From positions 20,608,494 to 20,672,493 of the forward strand of contig NC_087082.1 in the NCBI RefSeq assembly GCF_026151205.1: a stretch of DNA of 64,000 nt. Reading direction: 5' to 3'. Position 1 is the stretch's first letter, and each line of letters begins with the position of its first letter. Positions 1-10,621 of the stretch are shown here, piece after piece. The notes beneath the pieces were generated by a model, which was given only the letters and a program-made list of their open reading frames with translations, did not search any database and was not told the origin of the DNA. Position numbers and translations under genes: made by a program. Origin of the DNA: Bolinopsis microptera. Lineage: Eukaryota > Ctenophora > Tentaculata > Lobata > Bolinopsidae.

Positions 1-765
1 ATTTCTAATCATCTATTATTTCTAATCATCGATTATTTCTAATCATCTATTATTTCTAATCATCTATTATTTCTAATCATCTATTATTTCTAATCATCTA
101 TTATTTCTAATCATCTATTATTTCTAATCATCTATTATTTCTAATCATCTATTATTTCTAATCATCTATTATTTCTAATCATCTATTATTTCTAATCATC
201 GATTATTTCTAATCATCTATTATTTCTAATCATCTATTATTTCTAATCATCTATTATTTCTAATCATCTATTATTTCTAATCATCTATTATTTCTAATCA
301 TCTATTGTTTCTAATCATCTATTGTTTCTAATCATCTATTGTTTCTAATCATCTATTGTTTCTAATCATCTATTATTTCTAATCATCTATTATTTCTAAT
401 CATCTATTATTTCTAATCATCTATTGTTTCTAATCATCTATTATTTCTAATCATCTATTGTTTCTAATCATCTATTATTTCTAATCATCTATTATTTCTA
501 ATCATCTATTATTTCTAATCATCTATTATTTCTAATCATCTATTATTTCTAATCATCGATTATTTCTAATCATCTATTATTTCTAATCATCTATTATTTC
601 TAATCATCTATTATTTCTAATCATCTATTATTTCTAATCATCTATTATTTCTAATCATCTATTATTTCTAATCATCTATTATTTCTAATCATCTATTATT
701 TCTAATCATCTATTATTTCTAATCATCTATTATTTCTAATCATCTATTATTTCTAATCATCGATT
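1..765. repeat. 17-bp tandem repeat array, about 45 copies
   Basis: The unit is ATTTCTAATCATCTATT, repeated head to tail from the window edge with few variants (CGATT for CTATT, GTTTC for ATTTC). It has no spacers and codes for nothing. It lies just beyond the last PFDN1 exon visible here, so it is probably intronic or 3' flanking to that gene. The array starts before the window, so its full length is unknown. Confidence 0.97.
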
Positions 766-1225
766 AGTTGTTTAAGATAATAATATCTGATATCAGAATT
801 TATGAATTAAAATTAAGATGTCTTTGGAATTAAGGGCCCATACGCTAAATCTGTCCAGCCTAAATGACTTCACAGGAAGTTTGAGAACACTAATATCTGT
901 AATCGAGCATTTCTTGATTTAAAATCATCTTTCGGAAAAGAAATTTATTTGATTGAGTTATAGCCTCTCCAAATATTTTGTTCCGAAAAATAATTTCAAA
1001 TCAGGATGCTCGATTACAGAAATTTATACAAAAATATTATTGATTGTTATGTTCCTGAAAATTTCCTGAAAATTTTCATATTCTAGAAATACAGCCTATT
1101 TGCCTCGGAATGATTTTATCCAACAGATGGCTGAAAAGTAAGGTTGTATAGATCTTGCTAGTATTTGCACGTAATATGTGAACGACCCCTTACATAATAT
1201 GAGAGTGTAACTACTGATTAAATAC
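766..1225. other. non-coding stretch, nothing recognised
   Basis: AT-rich sequence between the satellite and PFDN1 exon 3. I searched the minus strand for the last PFDN1 exon (expected to continue the second long helix) and did not find it, so that exon is probably left of the window. Confidence 0.6.
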
Positions 1226-4200
1226 CAACCTCAAGTTTCTGGATAGATTCCCTGCTCATAGCAGCGCGGTCTTTGAGCTGCTCCAAGATAGTATCCTGTG
1301 TCTCCAACACAAACCTAGAGGGAAAATCACTTTAAATAAATATGATGCTAAATTGTGATCTAACCGAAAAAAAACCTCAGTTAGAATTTAATAACGGTGG
1401 CATGATACAAGATAAGGATAGAGTCGCTGTGCATAAGGTTCATCCAGCAGTCCTGAAAGCTGAAGCCAGCCAAAAAAGTACCAACACGTAGATAAGTTGT
1501 TTCTCTCAACAGCTGGCAGGACGCAGACAAAAGTCCGTAATAGAATGGGCCCAAGTTGTTTGCGCAATAGTAGTCTTAAGGTACTTCTTGAGACTTTGAG
1601 AAAAGAAGGTTAATGATGAAACTTCACACTCGTGGTATCTTCTTGTGCCATGATGAGGCAGCTTTAATTGTACTATTGGACTTTAAAAACAGTCTGCAAG
1701 TACAACCATAACATTTGGGTCATGGCATGGACATGACTTTATTACACAAAATGGGACTTGAAGTTGAGCGCCATTTGCTTTTGGGAATCCCGATTTTCGG
1801 GAAATTCCCGGTTTTCGGGACTCCCGGGATTTTTGTTCGAGATTCCCGAATCCCGGGATTGATTTTTTTGATCGGGATTGACTTCAATACTTATACTGTG
1901 CATACATTCTAATTTCTATGCATTGTTTGACTATTGAGTATAGACGTAGTTGAATGCCGTTAATTTCTGTCTCTCTTAATTTTGAATTGATCTCGTGCCG
2001 TATTTAACATTTTCGTCAACTTATTTTTCTGTGACGGCGTGGCAAATGCGACGTAGAACTAGAAGGTAAACACTTCATTCCAGTATCAAGATTAACATAA
2101 ACAAGGTAATAACGTTCCCAAAATTATGCTATACTAAAGATGTATTTACTTAAGTTTTACTAAATCAGCAGTCTAAAGCGATTTGGTAGTTGGTACTAAA
2201 GGGTGTCATAACTCATAGAGTTAACATAATATCGTTATCCAGATATGGTATAACAGTAAACTTCAAGGTTAGATATAACTTTAGAGTGAGATAATAACAC
2301 CAACAAATGAGGAGCTCACCACAGATGGTATCCATGGCAACACGTTCGTCCACCTCAAGTACTTTTGATCGGGAGGAACATATCTTCTCAAAAAGTCTCT
2401 TATGTTCCTCTTAAACAGTATTAACTGCCGCTATTCCAAGTATTAGGCACATTAGTAAGCCGACAATATGGTCCCTCCATCTCAATCCCAAATTCCTCTC
2501 GTCCGATCCTGGCAATCCAATCACGTACCTCGCTTGGTATGTCAACTTGGGGCGTCTTACTCACAATCTTCCTACTGAGAGGAGAATTACGTTGGGAGTC
2601 CTTCTCAAGAGCAGTCAGCGCAAGAGAAGTCAACTCTTCTTTAATGCCCAGTTCAAACAAGAGGTTTTTGCAGAATTCCTCTCGGTGTTCTAAAAGCGAT
2701 TCGTAGGAGTAGGCTCTCAACTTTCTCCCACTTTGGGATTCCAGATAGTAAGGATGAATTTGACATAGCATTGCAAATAGGAACTTTTTGTAAGTTCCTG
2801 TAACTTTGATCTTCTCCCATATTCTCCTGTACTTGGTTGGTAGCAGGTTTACTCCAAAATTCGCAGTATCCTTGAAGCGCCGCGCACCCATAACACGTGC
2901 CCAGGAGAATAAGCAGGGTATTAGTGATCTGTACATGTGTATTTCTGTAGCACCAGGAAGGGCTCTGTGAACAAGATGTATCAAACTTCCAGTGAAGATG
3001 CCGGAAATCTTTATAAAGTACCGCTGATCTGGTTTATTACAAAGTAGAAGGAATGTCGTCTTTATTAATTCCAGGTTTTCTTCACAGTGCAGTGGATGAG
3101 TATCATTCCGCTTGCTCATCATTATAGCAAGTACCGTCAGGGGAAAGGGTTCAGAAAGAATGTGAAACTGTTTAGTTTTGTGAACCATTGAAGCAATGAG
3201 CGTTGAACCACATCTTCCAATATTGTGTAGTATGGTTAAATTGCCACCTGAGCTGTGTGATTTGCTTTTCAGGTATTGGACAACTGTATCACGTGGAATA
3301 GTGATAACTTCAGTAGCATGGTCGTGGATGGTAAAGCTGTTGAACGGGTACAGATCTATGTCCGTGTAATCAACTCCTGGCCGGATCCGCACAAAATGGA
3401 ATTCGTGGAATGTAAGCGAGTACAGCAGGACATCATTCTCCTCAATAACTTGGATACTTGCCAGCTCTTTAAACTTTAGGAGGTAGAAGTGGAGCCCGTT
3501 TGGTCTGCGAAACTGTTGCTTGAAATTCCAAACTACATGGTAGCACACAGCTACATCCTTATCTTTTATGTCTTCATCTTTTGGTCCGAACAGGAATGTG
3601 AAGAGTCTTTGCAAGATAGCTTGAACCACAAGTCCAAGGGGGTACAAGAGAAAATATTCCAGTGTGTCGTATACGTTTGGTATTATGATACTACTGAAAA
3701 CGGGGGAGTGAAGGATTATTCATTCAGTCTTATATAGCGAACAAAAAATAACTGTATTGCTCATAATTTAGAATAATCTAATTATTCTCACAGTCAAACT
3801 AATAGCAACCAATAAAAACCAGCACCGAAAAACAATTTTAATGAAAATTATGAGATTGCACAAAATATAATTACCCGTACGTTAACTAATATCTTTTATT
3901 AGCGGTAAATCGGACTATTACTGTATTACAGTTACAAAGTGTTACTTAAAACCATAATTACATTGGTGCCGATAATATAATAGAAGTTACAATACGTGAG
4001 GCTTATTCTCATTGCGAGAACTTTCCGGTACCACGCAAATGGGCTAATATCATTTTGCGTGACCAAAACTTTTTTTTGCTCATTACTCCTCAGGGAAGCA
4101 TTTTACCTTGCGTCATGGGGTGATTCGGAATCTAATAATACATCGATTGAAATTCACGCGTTTTATTATTCGCAAAATTAAACTCAATCTATTAAACACA

Positions 4201-7200
4201 ATTTATTAAACATTCATAATTTATTCCAAACCGGCTCGGTATTCTAGGGCCTGTCGTGATATCATGGATCGCTTAGGTTCCACCAAGATCTGGTAGTCCT
4301 CATAATTCCGCGGCCTCTATGATGTAGTAGTAAACCCGCGGTGGGGTGGCATGTGTCAATAAAAATATTACAATCATTTATTATTATATCAATGTATCAT
4401 TAAATATTTCAACAATATCAATAAGGTATGGTTGATCCTTCACACTTAATAAAATATATAAAAATAAAGTTAATCTACACTAAAGAATAAATAATCTATA
4501 TTATATAAATCTATATTATATAAATGTAAGTATGTATCGTCATAATAACATAGAGGCCGTAAGGTAAATGCAACTGTCATTTCCCTCATGGAAGATCTCG
4601 GCGTGATATTAAGATCGAGACTTTTCACGAAATGTTCGGGCTCTTTAGATAACATTAACATATTCGGTGCTTATTACTTTATATTATATTTCTCACACTA
4701 ATTTAACTTACTCAGGTAAGTTAGCGGGTTTCATAACATATTGCAGACGCGTAATTCACTTCATTCCCGAATAAATAATGTCGGAGGATCATAATAAATC
4801 TTATTCATTTTGTGTTGCTCGACCTTTTCTTGCTGTGTTAAATATTTTATTTACCTCAATTATTCAAGGAAAGGGAATTTGGGGTGGCGGATGATATTCC
4901 TTGAATTTTAAAATTAAATTGATGAAAAATATTGTTTTTTTGTCAGTAAATCACAAAACAGCACGGATCCATGGATCTGGTAAATGCTAAAATTATGGGT
5001 ATTTAATAATTCCAACGCGACAATGATCAATCTTTTGTTACCTGGAAAAGAATCGCGTATAAAATGTATTTTTGTAGACAGCAAAGTTACATTATCTTAT
5101 TTTATTAGTCTTATTTCACTGTGTTCTGAAAGTTAGGCGGTAGTTAGACGGGTATCCTGACTTAAAGCGTTATTGATTGAATCATGGTCAACTATCATCT
5201 TCCTGCGGCTCTGGTGTCTTGTTTTGAGACACATTTCTAAGTCATTCTAGAACGTTCTGGAAGCCTCTAACTATATTCTCATTGGTCTGTTATAGTCACG
5301 TGGTGTTGGTTTAGAACGCTGATTGGTCAGCACAAATTTAATTATCACAAGAAGGAGGATATAAAATATTCTAAGTTTTGTTCCGAGAATGTTAGTTTAT
5401 ATTAAAGTCATTATTGTAACGGTATCTTGGGTTCTATCTTAGAACCAGACAGAAACAAAGTGTGAAGGGTCTGAAAGTCCCCCAGAAAGGAGTATGTTCT
5501 ACATGATTTCATTTTCTGCTCAACTAATTATGAAGGATAAGGTTGAAAGACGCTTTTCGTGATTTAATCATTCAATCAAAAGGTTATAACTTTCAGGATA
5601 TTCGGTCCGTTTATTCTGACTTTAAACGTTATTGATTGAATCATGACCAACAATCGCGCCGTCTTTCCGTTCCTGAGTCTTGCTTGGATAAAAGTTCATT
5701 GCTAACTTATTATAAAACGTTCTGGAGGCCTTTAACTGTATTTACATATTTCCCTTATATTCACGTGGTGTTAGCTTCGAACGCTGATCAAGGACTGATA
5801 TTATCAGTGATAAACAATCCTTGATCTGCAAAGGGAGTGTTTGTTGGGTGAAGGTCTGGACTGCTTGTTGCAGTGACCTGAGCATTTAAACTATGCTGTA
5901 AGATAATATTATGACACATTTATTTTCCAAGCCACGGGATTTTTATTTTCGATGGGCTGTAATTATATATTGCCAAGGATTTTAATTTAAATCACTTACT
6001 TTCTAGTATAGGTACTTTATCTGTGTGTATTATTTGATTATTTTACTTTTGTCTGATGTAGCCATTCACCGTTCCGTTCGAAAGCCCGATTAAGTTGTGA
6101 TCTATTTAGGATATTATGACAAACAATATAATATAAAGCCCCCGTTCAAGATTACAGCTTTTCGGGTTAAATCAAGTTTACTTCTTCAGCAATACCGAAA
6201 CCATAACAAGATTTACCAATAATTGATAACACCTCCCATTAAATAGCACAATACCGAAACCATAACAAGATTTACCGATTGATAACACCTCCCATTAAAT
6301 AGCACAATACCGAAACCATAACAATATTTACCTCCTTGATAACACCTCCCATTAAATAGCACAGTATGGACGGGTTAGACGGACAGACAAATCCCTTTAT
6401 GGACCTGGACCAGGGAGGAAAGTGTCAGGCTTACTACATCTGGATAGACGGATCCGGCCAGTTCCTCAGAGGCAAGACCAAAACATTGATGGAGCCCACC
6501 ATGGATCCCGACACACTGCCTGTTTGGAACTTCGATGGAAGCAGCACAAACCAAGCCCTTGGGGAGAACAGTGATATCTACATAAAGCCTGTAGCCTGCT
6601 TCAAAGACCCCTTCAGGCGAGGAGACAACATACTGGTGATGTGTGAAACCCTGGACCACGAGGGAAACGTTCACCCCACTAACAGACGACGCAGCTGTGC
6701 TAATAACATGGACAAGTGCGCAGACCTCCACCCCTGGTTCGGGATAGAGCAGGAGTACACCATGTTTGACTTCACCGGAGTGCACCCTTACGGCTGGCCT
6801 GTAAATGGGTACCCTGGTCCCCAGGGTCCGTACTACTGCGGCGTGGGATCTGACAAGGTGAAAGGGAGGAAGATCGTGGAGGCGCATTACAGAGCCTGCA
6901 TGTACGCTGGGATCAAGATAGCCGGCACTAACGCGGAGGTGATGCCTTCTCAGTGGGAGTACCAAGTTGGTCCCTGTGAAGGTATCGAGATGGGAGACCA
7001 CCTCTGGGCATCCAGGTGGATCCTCCAGAGAATAGCGGAGGAGTTCAACGTAGTCATCAGCTTCGACCCCAAACCTATTCCTGGGGATTGGAACGGAGCT
7101 GGTTGTCACACCAACATCAGTACCCTGGCCATGAGAGAAGAAGGAGGACTGGAAGCTATCTACGAGGCGATAGAGTTACTGGGGAAGAAACACATGGAAC

Positions 7201-9982
7201 ACATAGTGGAGTACGACCCCTCAGGTGGGGAGGACAACAAGAGAAGGTTGACGGGGCTCCACGAGACGGCCAGCATCAACAAGTTCAACTACGGAGTGGC
7301 GCATCGTGGAGCTAGTATTAGGATCCCTCGCCAGGTGGCAGCTGATGGGAAGGGGTACTTTGAGGACCGCAGACCCAGCAGCAATGCTGATCCGTATCAG
7401 GTGACTGACAGGATCATCCGAACCATGTGTCTTGGAGAGTGAACCATCACGTGCCCAGTGATGACGTCATTATATACCGCTGACGTCATCAACATTTGAA
7501 GAGACAATTAGCATGATTATAAGGTGTAACACTTTATTCGAAATAAATCTTTTAATATCTTTACGGTTCTACGCATGATTGTGACCTTATGTGTTGAAAA
7601 GTTTGTTGGATTTGTGTACTTATTTTATACTAACTAACGAATTTCACATAGGTTTTATTAAGATTCTTTTTGTGAATTATACTGAAATTAATTTTAATCT
7701 TATGACTATATGATCGTTATCCGCATTGAATAGTTTTATTAACATCTTGAAATACATTATTATATGTATGAATAAAATTCCTAATTCTCGAAAATAATAG
7801 ATTCTAATTCCTAAATTGTTTGCCGAATCACTGCGAAAATTGACTAACAAAACTGTCAACCACAGCTAGTTTAAACCAAGCCTTCACCCCATACAACCAA
7901 CCAAGAGAGTTTGGCAGAACGCCAGGGGATGAGATACAGTTTTGCTCAACATCGAAAGTTAGGCGAGGACATTTGGTAAGATGCCAATAGAAAGTTAGGC
8001 GAGGACATTTGGTAAGATGCCAATATAAAGTTAGGCGAGGACATTTGGTAAGATGCCAATAGAAAGTTAGGCGAGGACATTTGGTAAGATGCCAATAGAA
8101 AGTTAGGCGAGGACATTTGGTAAGATGCCAATAGAAAGTTAGGCCAGGACATTTGGTAAGATGCCAATAGTGGGTATTGTGTCGTCCGGGAAATACGAAA
8201 TTATTCAGGAAAAGAGTAAGAGTCTGGTGATCACAACTGACTAAACTAATTTATTGCAGAATTCTTCCAGAAAGATCAAATCAGGCCCCAATGGAATGTA
8301 CCCGTATAGTGTCCAACATCGAATAGGCCGAATATTAATAATTTATATATATATATTAATTTATTACCGGTAAATTTATAACCTTTTGATAGACTGATTG
8401 AATCACGAAAAGAATTTTTCAACCTTATCCTTCATAATTAGTTGAGCAGAAAACTAAATCATGTAGTTATCGTATCCTGCTTTAGCATCCCCATTGTCTG
8501 GCGATTTGCAGAGAGACTTGGAAATTTAATTTACAAGATAAGATAACCGATAACGGCAAACATAATTTTTTTAAATCGGAAAATTGAATTGTAAATATGC
8601 GATTTGTGTGTGAAAGTTTCAGAAACATCACAAACGTTTTTATAGCGTAGAAACAATCTTTAGTTTATGTACGGTTAGACTCTGCTACTGCACAAGGTAG
8701 GTTCTCAAGTCTAATACTACTAGAACGTGACCAGTGATACAACTCTCATTAACCTCTGATAAACGAAGAGATTGTATGGATCACTGCTCGCTTAGGACTG
8801 TAACGAAAAGGCGGACGGGCCTGAAAAACGAGACACATCTAACGAAGAAACTCCAACTCGTATCTAAATTAGGTCTTATCAATGCGAACCATGATTCATG
8901 ATAGCAATTACCGCTCAGCTTCACTTTCGATAGGATTAGCGCTCGTGTTCATCACAACTGTATCGGAATATCCCTCACTGGACTAATTACACGCTGCATA
9001 TTTGCAACATTTGTTACTTTACTTTTTTATTACTTAAATGTAATACCTCAATATTATAATAAACATTAACCAGTCTACCAAAAGCTGGTCCCCAAATAAA
9101 CAGATTACGTTTCGGGGTTACAATTTCAAACTCTCTGAAGCTCTGACCCCACCCGCATTAGGTAGGTTCACGAAACCACTGACTTGGCACACGCCCATAT
9201 TTAGTCATGAAGGAGTATGGAAGGAGTTCTAAATGTGTGCTCCTATATTCTAATCTCTAATCTCTGGCCCCACCCGCATGGCCCAACTAAGTGATGTGAA
9301 TATGCCCAGCATTCAGAAACAATTGATCTTCCCTTTTTCACAACAGCCCCGAGCCACGGCACATCTTGTCGGGCCCTATCGTGTGGCGAGTAAAATAACA
9401 GAAGGGAAAGGGAAGCGATTTTATCATGATAATAGTCGTTACAGATACACATGCGCGCGGCGCAAAAATTCGTTTGAAATCGATGAAATTGTGTGTTAAC
9501 AAGAAATAACTCGCCGCGCCAGACGCGAAGCATTACATTGACCAGTGACCGCCCGAATTTAATATCGACTTTAGCATGCTGAATTACTGAATGTGATTTC
9601 TTTCCCAATTTAAAATCCCTAAGCTTTTATGTGGGAATACTAAGATAAACTGTAAACTTACATCCTACCAACACTTTCATACAACTTAGTTGTACCACTA
9701 GTTTGCTTTACTTCCATGTAGGTCAGCTCTGCATGCTTTCCTCTGTTTTTGCATTGCTCAACCTAAATTGAAAATTACCGTTAACAGAAAGAAGAAACAG
9801 CTTAAAAATAGCAGAACATGGAAACGGTAGAGCAGCACCAAAAATGAATATAGTCATTGACAGAAAGTAAGGTTAGATTTTTTAAAAGTCACCTGATTGT
9901 CGACAGCTTTGATTCGGGTGGCAGTTTCTACACTTTTATTCTTCAGCTCGGTAAAAGCCTTCTTCAGTTCAGCATCAGCCAT
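1226..9982 (-). CDS. PFDN1: prefoldin subunit 1, partial (3 exons seen)
   Basis: PFDN1 is a beta-type subunit of the prefoldin hexamer, which passes unfolded actin and tubulin to the CCT chaperonin in the cytosol. Three minus-strand exons fit the family end to end. Exon 1 (9893-9982, 30 codons) begins [15 protein letters not shown] and ends before a GT donor. Exon 2 (9662-9762) starts [17 protein letters not shown] and ends ...YESVGR plus two bases at a GTAAGT donor. Exon 3 (about 1230-1314, or 1226 if the GTATTT donor is used) reads [20 protein letters not shown] and continues ESIQKLE. Phases join without a gap. The human protein has the same order (ELKKAFTEL, then KKHAHLT and YEGVGRM, then FILQSKEAI). 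The last exon, about 30 residues, is not seen and is probably left of the window. Intron 2 (1315-9661) contains two other genes. A short basic-protein gene lies 640 bp upstream on the same strand. Confidence 0.93.
1317..2420. other. PFDN1 intron 2, left part, non-coding
   Basis: No gene is seen. The only structured part is about 1778-1872, where short GGGA/TCCC blocks alternate (for example TTCCCGGTTTTCGGGACTCC) and could fold into nested hairpins. This is a low-complexity repeat type, not a recognised element. Confidence 0.6.
1778..1872. repeat. GGGAATCCC-type hairpin-rich repeat
   Basis: Alternating TCCCG and CGGGA blocks give several overlapping short inverted repeats in about 95 bp. It sits in AT-rich intron sequence and is strikingly GC-richer. 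No terminal duplication or coding potential is visible. Confidence 0.6.
2421..3693 (-). CDS. sulfotransferase-like P-loop protein
   Basis: A long minus-strand exon encodes a sulfotransferase-like protein; such enzymes move sulfate from PAPS to carbohydrate or other acceptors, often in the Golgi. From the LYPLGLVVQ codon at 3647 there are 408 residues. The start of the frame is hydrophobic ([20 protein letters not shown]), a possible membrane anchor. At about residues 137-151 is [15 protein letters not shown], a PAPS-type P-loop, and near 240 [18 protein letters not shown] resembles the 3'-phosphate-binding strand and helix. No ATG begins the frame. It stays open upstream to a splice acceptor (TTTTCAG, exon start 3693), so a start exon should lie further right on this strand; I could not place it. 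The gene is nested on the same strand in PFDN1 intron 2. The exact subfamily and acceptor are unknown. Confidence 0.72.
5158..5335. repeat. imperfect direct repeat, copy 1
   Basis: Shares blocks with 5618-5792: CGTTATTGATTGAATCATG at the start, AACGTTCTGGA with GCCT in the middle, and TCACGTGGTGTT with GAACGCTGAT at the end. The copies are clearly diverged. They look like two old copies of one dispersed element of unknown type. Confidence 0.65.
5501..5589 (+). repeat. inverted-repeat arm left of glutamine synthetase
   Basis: This 89-bp segment is the reverse complement of 8376-8465, with the shared core CAACTAATTATGAAGGATAA. The two arms flank the glutamine synthetase gene at about 0.8-0.9 kb on each side. 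They may be two opposite copies of one dispersed element. Confidence 0.75.
5618..5792. repeat. imperfect direct repeat, copy 2
   Basis: Second copy of the repeat at 5158-5335, diverged but colinear. Between the copies lies one arm of the inverted pair shared with 8376-8465. Confidence 0.65.
6132..6138 (+). promoter_or_regulatory. possible TATA box for glutamine synthetase
   Basis: TATAAAG about 234 bp before the ATG, followed by a short GC-rich stretch. Its position fits a promoter if the 5' leader holds the three repeats at 6191-6362. Sequence match only; in AT-rich DNA this can occur by chance. Confidence 0.3.
6191..6362 (+). repeat. three ~57-bp tandem repeats abutting the GS start
   Basis: Units at 6191-6249, 6250-6305 and 6306-6362 each begin AATACCGAAACCATAACAA and end with CTCCCATTAAATAGCAC. 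The third unit ends three bases before the ATG, so the repeats form the 5' leader or core promoter of glutamine synthetase. Copies are nearly identical except in the middle. They could act on transcription or translation; that is inference. Confidence 0.9.
6366..7442 (+). CDS. GLUL: glutamine synthetase, type II (eukaryotic)
   Basis: Glutamine synthetase joins glutamate and ammonia using ATP; animal GSII forms a decamer in cytosol or mitochondria. The frame is one uninterrupted exon of 358 residues, close to the usual family length of about 370, starting [11 protein letters not shown]. The family blocks are in order: [10 protein letters not shown] (54-63), [13 protein letters not shown] (123-135), [11 protein letters not shown] (243-253), [20 protein letters not shown] (299-318) and [13 protein letters not shown] (332-344), which include metal-, ATP- and glutamate-binding residues. 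The gene is much GC-richer than its surroundings. AATAAA at 7542 is a likely poly(A) signal. It lies on the opposite strand to PFDN1, inside that gene's intron 2. The lack of introns suggests a retrocopy or intron loss, but no poly(A) tract or target duplication is visible. Confidence 0.97.
   Translation: MDGLDGQTNPFMDLDQGGKCQAYYIWIDGSGQFLRGKTKTLMEPTMDPDTLPVWNFDGSSTNQALGENSDIYIKPVACFKDPFRRGDNILVMCETLDHEGNVHPTNRRRSCANNMDKCADLHPWFGIEQEYTMFDFTGVHPYGWPVNGYPGPQGPYYCGVGSDKVKGRKIVEAHYRACMYAGIKIAGTNAEVMPSQWEYQVGPCEGIEMGDHLWASRWILQRIAEEFNVVISFDPKPIPGDWNGAGCHTNISTLAMREEGGLEAIYEAIELLGKKHMEHIVEYDPSGGEDNKRRLTGLHETASINKFNYGVAHRGASIRIPRQVAADGKGYFEDRRPSSNADPYQVTDRIIRTMCLGE
7443..7952. other. 3' flank of glutamine synthetase
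   Basis: AT-rich; contains the AATAAA signal at 7542-7547. No gene is seen; the small minus-strand frame at 7677-7859 shows no protein character. Confidence 0.6.
7953..8168. repeat. 36-bp tandem repeat, six copies
   Basis: The unit contains AAAGTTAGGCGAGGACATTT followed by GGTAAGATGCCAATAG. The length is a multiple of three, so the minus strand stays open as a repeated 12-residue peptide ([12 protein letters not shown]). That open frame is a by-product of the period, and I see no gene around it. The copies are nearly identical, so the expansion is recent. Confidence 0.93.
8169..9661. other. PFDN1 intron 2, right part
   Basis: Contains a short (TA)n tract near 8347-8356 and the right arm of the inverted pair (8376-8465). 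Otherwise no recognisable gene or element. Confidence 0.55.
8376..8465 (-). repeat. inverted-repeat arm right of glutamine synthetase
   Basis: Reverse-complement partner of 5501-5589. Identity is high over about 85 bp with scattered small differences. Confidence 0.75.
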
Positions 9983-10621
9983 ATTGTCAAGAAGCTTAAT
10001 AAATGGGTTCTGTCAATGCTGGAGTGTTATTTAAATGTAACTTTACACGACAAATCAAATCAAAACATAAATGATACATAAGATCATCGCAAATATTCAT
10101 AAAAATATTTTAATAATTTAATTTAATTGTACATCAGATATTTTCTCCAAGTGTACATATCATATTATAATATCCACATTTAGAAAGTCAAGAGATAACA
10201 CGACAAAGGTTTATTCATTGCAACTTCAACATTTTTATAGAATATACAACAATTCGATTAACGGAATGTATGGCAACTGAACATGTAACCATATTTATGA
10301 ACCACAAAAAATCACGATCTACCAATGCGAACAAAACTCAACATGATTAAGGTTAAAAGTTGCTTGTTAAAAATGTGGATAACAGAAAAAGTGTAGAAAC
10401 AATTCTACATTAAATAACAGTGAAGTGACATATTCAATGATATTTCAACTATAACAAAGAAGTGTCAGACTAAATAAGTATAGTTCCAAACATGTTTATT
10501 TCAACCCAGCCGGATAATCGCATAACACATCAACTTGAAATGAATTTTATTTACAGAACTTCATTGAGCTAAAAACCGAAACCGAAACCAAAGCTTATAA
10601 AACTTTCAGTCACGTGACAGT
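9983..10621. other. PFDN1 upstream region
   Basis: AT-rich gap between the PFDN1 start codon and the stop of the next minus-strand gene. It must contain the PFDN1 promoter and the 3' end of its neighbour. No clear TATA box or other motif is seen. Confidence 0.5.

Larger units (their letters stand above)
3740..6130. other. non-coding stretch with degenerate repeats
   Basis: AT-rich. It should contain the first exon of the sulfotransferase-like gene, but I cannot identify it. Two imperfect direct repeats and one arm of an inverted pair lie here (listed separately). The open frame on the minus strand at 4470-4661 has no recognisable protein character. Confidence 0.5.

Noticed and set aside
1-765. 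Regular short repeats resembling a CRISPR array
   Set aside because: Units are contiguous 17-mers with no variable spacers; this is a satellite in animal DNA.
4470-4661. 63-residue minus-strand frame as first exon of the sulfotransferase-like gene
   Set aside because: No donor that would join in the right phase was evident, and there is no family similarity.
6375-7109. 244-residue open frame antisense to glutamine synthetase
   Set aside because: It is a shadow of the GC-rich gene on the other strand, with no family resemblance.
7946-8167. Open minus-strand frame of a 12-residue repeat
   Set aside because: Produced by a 36-bp tandem repeat whose period is a multiple of three; no surrounding gene signals.
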